Part shown: positions 11,875-16,886 of the stretch, piece after piece
Layout: each line of letters begins with the position of its first letter
Numbering within the stretch: the first letter of the stretch is position 1
Assembly: GCA_001689535.1 (NCBI GenBank)
Contig: LUJP01000084.1
Coordinates: 1 to 16,886, forward strand
Length of the DNA: 16,886 bases
From: Bacteroidales bacterium M5
GTDB taxonomy: Bacteria; Bacteroidota; Bacteroidia; Bacteroidales; Muribaculaceae
Reading direction: 5' to 3'
Translations under genes and position numbers: made by a program
The notes under the pieces: model-generated
Databases searched by the model: none
The model's input: the letters and a program-made list of their open reading frames with translations, nothing else
What the model was told of the DNA's origin: nothing

Positions 11875-14808
11875 GTGAACATCAACCAGTCGGACGGCGG
11901 TCTATTCGGTACGAATAAGATTGAAATCCGCGGTGCCTCCACCCTCGGCACCAACAACCAGCCTATCTACGTTGTAGACGGTATCATTCTTGACAATAGC
12001 GTGCATGATTCATCTGCTGACTGGAACGGCGACTCCAATGACTACGGTAATGAGCTGAAGAACCTCAACCCCGCCGACTTCGAGTCTGTATCGGTGCTGA
12101 AAGGCGCTGCCGCTACCGCTCTCTACGGTTCGCGCGGTCTTAACGGTGTGGTTGTGATCACTACCAAGAGCGGCAAAGGCTCGAAGGGGTACGGCGTGAC
12201 CGTTACCCAGACTCTCGGCTGCGACTGGCATATCTCCACTCCCGGTCTGAACAACTATTACGGTATGGGCCTGCGTTCCGGTGCCGCCGGTAAATACTCT
12301 TCGGATGTTTGGTATACAGGTCTGCCTATAAATTCAGATGGTATGCGTTCTGTCCGCTCATATAGCACCTCAGCCCTTTGGGGAGATCCGTATGATGGTG
12401 AACCGTTTGAGTATCTGGACGGCTCTATCCGTCCTTATATTGCCCATAAGGACAACTATAAGAATGCATACCGCACCGGTTTCAATTCGACGACTAATGT
12501 TGCTGTGAGCGGTGGAAATGAGACTACAAACTTCTATATGTCAGCAGGCTACAAATATGCTGAAGGTACTGTTGTAGAGAATGACTTCAAGCGTTACAAT
12601 ATGATGCTCAAGGCTTCCCACCAGGTGAGCAAGACTATTAACGTTGAAGGCGGTGTTACATTCGCAAGTTCAAAGCCCCGTAACGCTATGCTTAACCTTG
12701 GCGAGCAGTTTGTGTACGGTTCTCTAACTCCCTGGGTAGATGTTAATGGTGAAAAGAACAACTACAAAGGTTCAAACGGAGGTCTTCCCCAGCTCGGTGA
12801 TGATAACTACTACAACAGAGCAAACAGTCTGTGGTGGGGTATAAATGAGAACAACACATATCGTAAGGAGACAGTAGTTCGTCCTAATGCAAAGGTTACT
12901 TTTGCTCCTTTCGATTTCCTGCGCTTCTCAGCTGAGGGATCGTTCAATTACTACTATGTGAGAGGCGAAACCAAGAACCCTGGAACGAATGCAGCTCTTG
13001 ACAATGGTTATTATGCCCTTTCCCAGTCAACCAAAGAGCAGACCAACCTCAATATAAATGCTAATTTCAACAAGGACTTTGGCGACTTCGAGGTTCATGC
13101 TATGGCTCGCGGTGAGTACTACCACTCATTCAATCAGGCTATGTCCATGAATACTAACGGAGGTCTTGCTATCCCTAACAAGTACTTCATCAACAACTCA
13201 AAGAATCCCGCCAGCTTCTCGGGCACCATAAGCGGTACCAAGACCATGTGGTCGGCAATGGCTCAGATCGGCGCAAGCTGGAAGGGTCAGGTTTACCTTG
13301 ACGTAACCGGCCGTAATGACTGGTCATCTACTCTTGTTTATTCTGACGGACATGGCAAATACAGCTACTTCTATCCCTCTGTATCCGCATCATGGCTTGC
13401 CGACAATACTTTCCGCGAGTATCTCCCCTGGTGGGTATCAATGGCTAAGTTCCGTGGATCATGGGCACAGGTAGGTAACGATACCGATCCCTATCGTATC
13501 ATCTCCTCCTATGGTTTTGTCAATGCTCCCCATGGCGGAGGAAATGTTGCAATCACAACTCCTCCCTCGACTGCTATTTCATCTAACCTGAAGCCTGAAC
13601 GTAAGACCTCCTGGGAGTTCGGTATCGACTGGCGCTTTGTCAACAACCGCTTCGGCATTGACTTCGCCTACTATAAGGAAAATACCAAGGACCAGATTAT
13701 GACCCTTGATGTTCCTTCTGTTTCGGGTATTTCCAAAAAGCTTATAAATGCCGGTAATATCCAGAATGCAGGTATAGAGCTTGCCATCAATGCCACTCCC
13801 ATCGAAACCAAGGACTGGACATGGGATATCAACTTTACCTATACCCGCAACCGCTCCAAGATTGTTGAGCTTCACCCCGATGCCACTGGCTACGTTCCTC
13901 TTTCCGGTGACGTAGCTTACGGTAACTTCCGTATGGCTTCTGTTGCAAAAGTAGGCGGTGCTTACGGTCTTCTTCTCACCGATTCCAATCCTCTTAGGGA
14001 TGTGGACCAGTATAATGAAGATGGCTCACTCAAGGTAAAAGGATCAGGTCTTCCTGTACTTGCTTATGAGAAGGATGTTAACGGTATGACTGCATATTAC
14101 ATTCGCAGCGGTGAGATTGAGGAAGTAGGTGACATTAACCCGAAATTCCTTGGTAGCGTTTCTACCAACCTCCGTTGGAAAAATCTCCGACTCAATGTTG
14201 CAATCGACGGCCGCTGGGGTGGCTACGTGGCTTCCTACGACAACCGTTACGGTACAGGCCGTGGTGCTACTGAGTACTCTCTCAAATGGCGTGATGCCGC
14301 ACATGGAGGTGCTTCCTACACTTCAATGTGGAACGGTCGTCAGTACAATGACGGTGTTATACCCGAGGGTATCATACTGAAAGGCACAGAAATTCCTGTT
14401 CCAAATGGCACCTATACTGTAGGAACCGGGCAGTATGCGACAGGCGAGACTTTCCGCGAGCTTATGGACAAGGGCATGGTAGAGCCTATTCATGCAAGTA
14501 TCTATCACACTTATGTGAATGACTGGGGAATTGGCGTAGTAAATGAGTCATGGTTCCACAAACTCAACTATGTTGCTCTCCGCGAGGTATCTCTCAGCTA
14601 CTCACTCCCGCTTAATATAGCATCCAAAATCGGTGCCAAGGGTCTCACCCTTACCGCTACCGGTCATAACCTCGGCTATCTCCATAACAGCCTTAAGAAT
14701 AATATCAATCCCGAGTCTGTTCGCAGTACACGTTCGCATGAGTTCCGTATCCGCGGATATGAAGGAACAGTTGCAAGCTTCACATTTACTGTTAACGCTC
14801 AATTCTAA
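11875..14808 (+). CDS. SusC/RagA-family TonB-linked outer membrane protein, 5'-truncated
   Basis: The readable frame is open from 11821, and homology begins there with QNTNLV then NPVSALQGKVAGV. The GTG at 11875 is the first start-like codon. Recognisable parts are the TonB-dependent receptor plug (NKIEIRG, NQPIYVVDG at 28-36 counted from GTG, FESVSVLKG to VVVITTKSGK at about 69-101), then a full beta-barrel ending in the C-terminal Phe. Missing are the signal peptide, the carboxypeptidase-regulatory-like domain, the TonB box and the first part of the plug, about 120 residues, plus a promoter. As it stands it cannot be exported or energised. SusC proteins import glycans or peptides captured by the SusD partner; the substrate is unknown. 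SusD follows 28 bases downstream. GC is lower than in the minus-strand block. It could be a silent recombination cassette or a decayed gene; the long intact barrel frame favours the former. Confidence 0.88.
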   Translation: MNINQSDGGLFGTNKIEIRGASTLGTNNQPIYVVDGIILDNSVHDSSADWNGDSNDYGNELKNLNPADFESVSVLKGAAATALYGSRGLNGVVVITTKSGKGSKGYGVTVTQTLGCDWHISTPGLNNYYGMGLRSGAAGKYSSDVWYTGLPINSDGMRSVRSYSTSALWGDPYDGEPFEYLDGSIRPYIAHKDNYKNAYRTGFNSTTNVAVSGGNETTNFYMSAGYKYAEGTVVENDFKRYNMMLKASHQVSKTINVEGGVTFASSKPRNAMLNLGEQFVYGSLTPWVDVNGEKNNYKGSNGGLPQLGDDNYYNRANSLWWGINENNTYRKETVVRPNAKVTFAPFDFLRFSAEGSFNYYYVRGETKNPGTNAALDNGYYALSQSTKEQTNLNINANFNKDFGDFEVHAMARGEYYHSFNQAMSMNTNGGLAIPNKYFINNSKNPASFSGTISGTKTMWSAMAQIGASWKGQVYLDVTGRNDWSSTLVYSDGHGKYSYFYPSVSASWLADNTFREYLPWWVSMAKFRGSWAQVGNDTDPYRIISSYGFVNAPHGGGNVAITTPPSTAISSNLKPERKTSWEFGIDWRFVNNRFGIDFAYYKENTKDQIMTLDVPSVSGISKKLINAGNIQNAGIELAINATPIETKDWTWDINFTYTRNRSKIVELHPDATGYVPLSGDVAYGNFRMASVAKVGGAYGLLLTDSNPLRDVDQYNEDGSLKVKGSGLPVLAYEKDVNGMTAYYIRSGEIEEVGDINPKFLGSVSTNLRWKNLRLNVAIDGRWGGYVASYDNRYGTGRGATEYSLKWRDAAHGGASYTSMWNGRQYNDGVIPEGIILKGTEIPVPNGTYTVGTGQYATGETFRELMDKGMVEPIHASIYHTYVNDWGIGVVNESWFHKLNYVALREVSLSYSLPLNIASKIGAKGLTLTATGHNLGYLHNSLKNNINPESVRSTRSHEFRIRGYEGTVASFTFTVNAQF

Positions 14809-14836
14809 AAACACATTATTGAAGATTCAATATTAT

Positions 14837-16789
14837 ATGAAAACTTATAAAAAATTCCTTTCATCTATTGTTGCCTGCTCAATGTTGGTTGGGTTAACAG
14901 GCTGCCGGGATGACTGGTCGAAAGAAAATACTCCTCCCAACTCATTGCCATCGGCTTCTGCCGCACAGTTGCTCGCATCTGCAGAATTCCGTATGTATCC
15001 CCACGGCTATACACTATGGTTCTACGATGCTCCGTCATGGTTCAAGACCAGCCAGATGCTTGGCTTTACAGGCTCTTATACCAATAGCCGTCTCATCGGT
15101 ATCTCACAGGGTTCTGTGGGAATGATGACGAATCAGCAGAAATATCTTGCTGCAATGGAGCATGAAATGACTATCATGTCTGATGAAGCTAAGGCTGAAG
15201 CAACACCTTTCTTAGAGGCAATTCGTGTCCTGACAATATATGGTGGTCTTTTTGACGCTGACCGCACCGGCGATATGCCTTATACTGAAGGTGGCCGTAC
15301 CGCTTATGATGGCCCTCTGAAGCCTAATTACGACAAACTTTCTGACCTATATCCCCTCTGGAATACCGAGCTTAAAAACGCTGTCTCAGTGTTCAAGTCT
15401 GCTCCTGCATCAACTGCTGCCGCCTCACAGGATATAATCTATGGTCTTGACTGGAGTAAATGGGCTAAGTTTGCAAGCTCACTTCGTGTGAAACTTGCCA
15501 CACGTCTCATCCATCGCGATCTTGCCCTCGCAAAATCTATCGTTGCCGAGGCTGTTGCTGATGGTGTGATAACTGATGCCGCTGATGATGTTATGTATGC
15601 CAAGGGTGACTCTCGCCTTTCAAATGAGGCTGTAGGCATTGATCCGGGTGAGCTCGCTTTTGGTTCAGGCGAAAACACTATCAGCAGTTGGGGTGGTGCT
15701 CCCGCCGCTAAAGTTCTTGACTGGCAGCTTAAGAACCGCGACCCCCGTGTTCGTTTCATGTATGAAAAGAATGATTGGCATGCTAAAAATGTTGACTGGT
15801 ATCTTACCCATGGATATGAGGCATATATTCCCCCGGTAGTTCGCGAGCGTTACGAAAAGAATGCTGCTGGCGGTTTCGCAAAATGGAAAGATGAATTTGG
15901 CGGTGACCTCTGGGCTCGCTATATCGGTCTTCCCGATGACTATGATGCAACTTCCAGCAAGGATCCTGAACTTTTCCAGCTGTTTAACTATAGCGCAACA
16001 AAAGATGCCGGTGGATATCAGCTTGAACTTCCCGGTGGTAACTACAGCTATCGTCCCTACTCTGTTATGAGCGAGCTTATGATTAGAACCAATGGTGACT
16101 ATTCTGTAAAGCGTATTCCCGGAGAGCAGGCTACTTCGGTAGACCATCAGGATGATGTTCCCCGTACTGACATGTATCTTACTGCCGCTGAGGTTAACTT
16201 CTACCTTGCCGAGTTTGCTACATACGGTGGCGTTGCCGGCCTCGGTAGTGCTAACCAGTATTTCCAGACTGCAGTTCGCCAGTCAGTTGAAGCTTACGAT
16301 AAAATGGCACGTGTAAACAATGTTCCTTATTATAATAAGACATACGGATATTCGCCTGATGATGTAAGCATAGCTCTTCAGGCTGGAGAAGTTGAAGCGC
16401 TTCTTGCTAAGCCTGACTTCCAGCTCACCGGCAACAAGGCCGATGACCTTGAGAAGATCTTCCTCAACATGGAAATCCACTTCATGTATATGCCTCTTGA
16501 GCACTTTGCTACAGCTCGTCGTTCAGGTATTCCTAAGTTTGGATCTAATCTTGTAGCTCGTACTGACTATTCTTCACATTCTATTCCTGCTAACATTTTT
16601 GAACGTCGTGCCAATCTTGGAGCTATAGCTCCTACAGATTTGATGAAGGATATTCTGAAAGAGGTTTATTCTCGTCAAGGTTTCACTCCGGGCATTGAAG
16701 TCCTCAAGAATGGTAACCTCAACAGCGAGCGTCTCTGGCAGGATGTTGGTGCTCCTCAGTATGGCGAAGGTCCTAACATAGGCATCTAA
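14837..16789 (+). CDS. SusD/RagB-family nutrient-binding outer membrane lipoprotein (SusD-like_2)
   Basis: This 650-residue lipoprotein has a signal peptide with lipobox LTGC (Cys23); the residues after Cys (R-D-D) fit an acidic Bacteroidetes lipoprotein export signal, so it is probably exposed on the cell surface. Family motifs are the N-terminal LLASAEF, helical TPR-like segments (EAIRVLTIYGGLFD), GDMPYTEGGR (about 155-164), YDKLSDLY, TDMYLTAAEVNFYLAEF and a C-terminal RR(S/A) region. It forms the extracellular lid over its SusC partner and binds the imported glycan or peptide. The ATG at 14837 is chosen because it opens the signal peptide; the frame extends upstream to 14633 only by overlapping susC. 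Unlike its SusC, it is complete. Its expression depends on whatever promoter reads through susC. Confidence 0.93.
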   Translation: MKTYKKFLSSIVACSMLVGLTGCRDDWSKENTPPNSLPSASAAQLLASAEFRMYPHGYTLWFYDAPSWFKTSQMLGFTGSYTNSRLIGISQGSVGMMTNQQKYLAAMEHEMTIMSDEAKAEATPFLEAIRVLTIYGGLFDADRTGDMPYTEGGRTAYDGPLKPNYDKLSDLYPLWNTELKNAVSVFKSAPASTAAASQDIIYGLDWSKWAKFASSLRVKLATRLIHRDLALAKSIVAEAVADGVITDAADDVMYAKGDSRLSNEAVGIDPGELAFGSGENTISSWGGAPAAKVLDWQLKNRDPRVRFMYEKNDWHAKNVDWYLTHGYEAYIPPVVRERYEKNAAGGFAKWKDEFGGDLWARYIGLPDDYDATSSKDPELFQLFNYSATKDAGGYQLELPGGNYSYRPYSVMSELMIRTNGDYSVKRIPGEQATSVDHQDDVPRTDMYLTAAEVNFYLAEFATYGGVAGLGSANQYFQTAVRQSVEAYDKMARVNNVPYYNKTYGYSPDDVSIALQAGEVEALLAKPDFQLTGNKADDLEKIFLNMEIHFMYMPLEHFATARRSGIPKFGSNLVARTDYSSHSIPANIFERRANLGAIAPTDLMKDILKEVYSRQGFTPGIEVLKNGNLNSERLWQDVGAPQYGEGPNIGI

Positions 16790-16798
16790 TCAGAATTT

Positions 16799-16815
16799 TG
16801 TTAGGCATACTAACA
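16799..16815 (+). repeat. Small inverted repeat after susD
   Basis: TGTTAG (16799-16804) and CTAACA (16810-16815) pair around GCATA. It starts 10 bases after the susD stop and stands next to a second, stronger hairpin. Confidence 0.35.
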
Positions 16816-16822
16816 TAAAGGC

Positions 16823-16842
16823 ATCACTCCGCGAGGAGTGAT
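16823..16842 (+). terminator. Hairpin after susD, candidate terminator
   Basis: ATCACTCC and GGAGTGAT form a perfect 8-bp stem around the tetraloop GCGA, 34 bases after the susD stop. There is no T-run after it, so it may be a transcript 3'-end stabiliser or a Rho-assisted end rather than a classical terminator. Confidence 0.5.
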
Positions 16843-16860
16843 ATCGACCCAACAATGAGA

Positions 16861-16886
16861 GAGGCTGTCTAACAAGTTTTAGGCGG
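16861..16886. mobile_element. Possible insertion-sequence terminus at window edge
   Basis: GAGGCTGTCTAACA onward resembles the G/A-rich ends (GAGGCTGT...) of several insertion-sequence families. No transposase or second inverted repeat is available because the window ends here, so this is only a suggestion. Confidence 0.2.

Noticed and set aside
11825..16814. Direct repeat ATACTAAC at 11825-11832 and 16807-16814 as attachment sites of a susC/susD cassette
   Set aside because: An 8-base match between regions of this size is expected by chance about half the time, and flanking similarity is weak.
1..16886. CRISPR arrays, tRNA or rRNA genes
   Set aside because: No regularly spaced repeats, no tRNA-like arms in the intergenic gaps and no rRNA-like sequence were seen.

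Overview
The window looks like a chromosomal segment of a gut Bacteroidales, most likely a Muribaculaceae-type organism. The evidence is a SusC/SusD outer-membrane pair, a GldE-family protein, a Bacteroidetes DUF2851 protein, Bacteroidetes-type promoter elements (TTG/TTTG, about 20 nt, then TAnnTTTG), little Shine-Dalgarno use, and high GC in the housekeeping genes. The family-level placement is an inference from gene content and composition.

Layout. Positions 161 to 11318 form one long minus-strand block of eleven genes, organised as about four transcription units (read right to left): (1) gldE then 4'-phosphopantetheinyl transferase; (2) an XRE/S24 self-cleaving-type repressor overlapping a secreted TPR protein; (3) a NahK-like sugar kinase, recF, a DUF721/DciA-like protein and a hotdog thioesterase, closed by a clear intrinsic terminator; (4) a KpsF/GutQ-type SIS isomerase, a degenerate PfkB-fold protein, a cytoplasmic TPR protein, ribH (lumazine synthase) and DUF2851. 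Stop/start ATGA overlaps couple recF to the DUF721 gene and the isomerase to the PfkB-like gene. Good TAnnTTTG promoters precede units 1, 2 and 3, and a weaker one precedes unit 4.

Positions 11319 to 11874 are an AT-rich divergent gap. Its gldE-proximal end holds the gldE promoter, a palindrome, and a 5'-leader hairpin whose loop is complementary to the sequence just before the start codon, a possible H-type pseudoknot. The rest has no convincing gene.

Positions 11821 to 16789 carry a plus-strand SusC/SusD pair of clearly lower GC. SusD is a complete lipoprotein. SusC lacks its promoter, signal peptide, carboxypeptidase-regulatory-like domain and TonB box: its frame opens exactly at the conserved plug entry (NPVSALQGKVAGV) directly after AT-rich non-coding sequence. 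This is how a silent susC cassette of an inversion-type (shufflon) system would look, with an expressed 5' end elsewhere. A deletion or insertion remnant is the alternative. No glycoside hydrolase, polysaccharide lyase, recombinase or transposase gene is visible in the window. The last 26 bases resemble an insertion-sequence end, but the window stops there.
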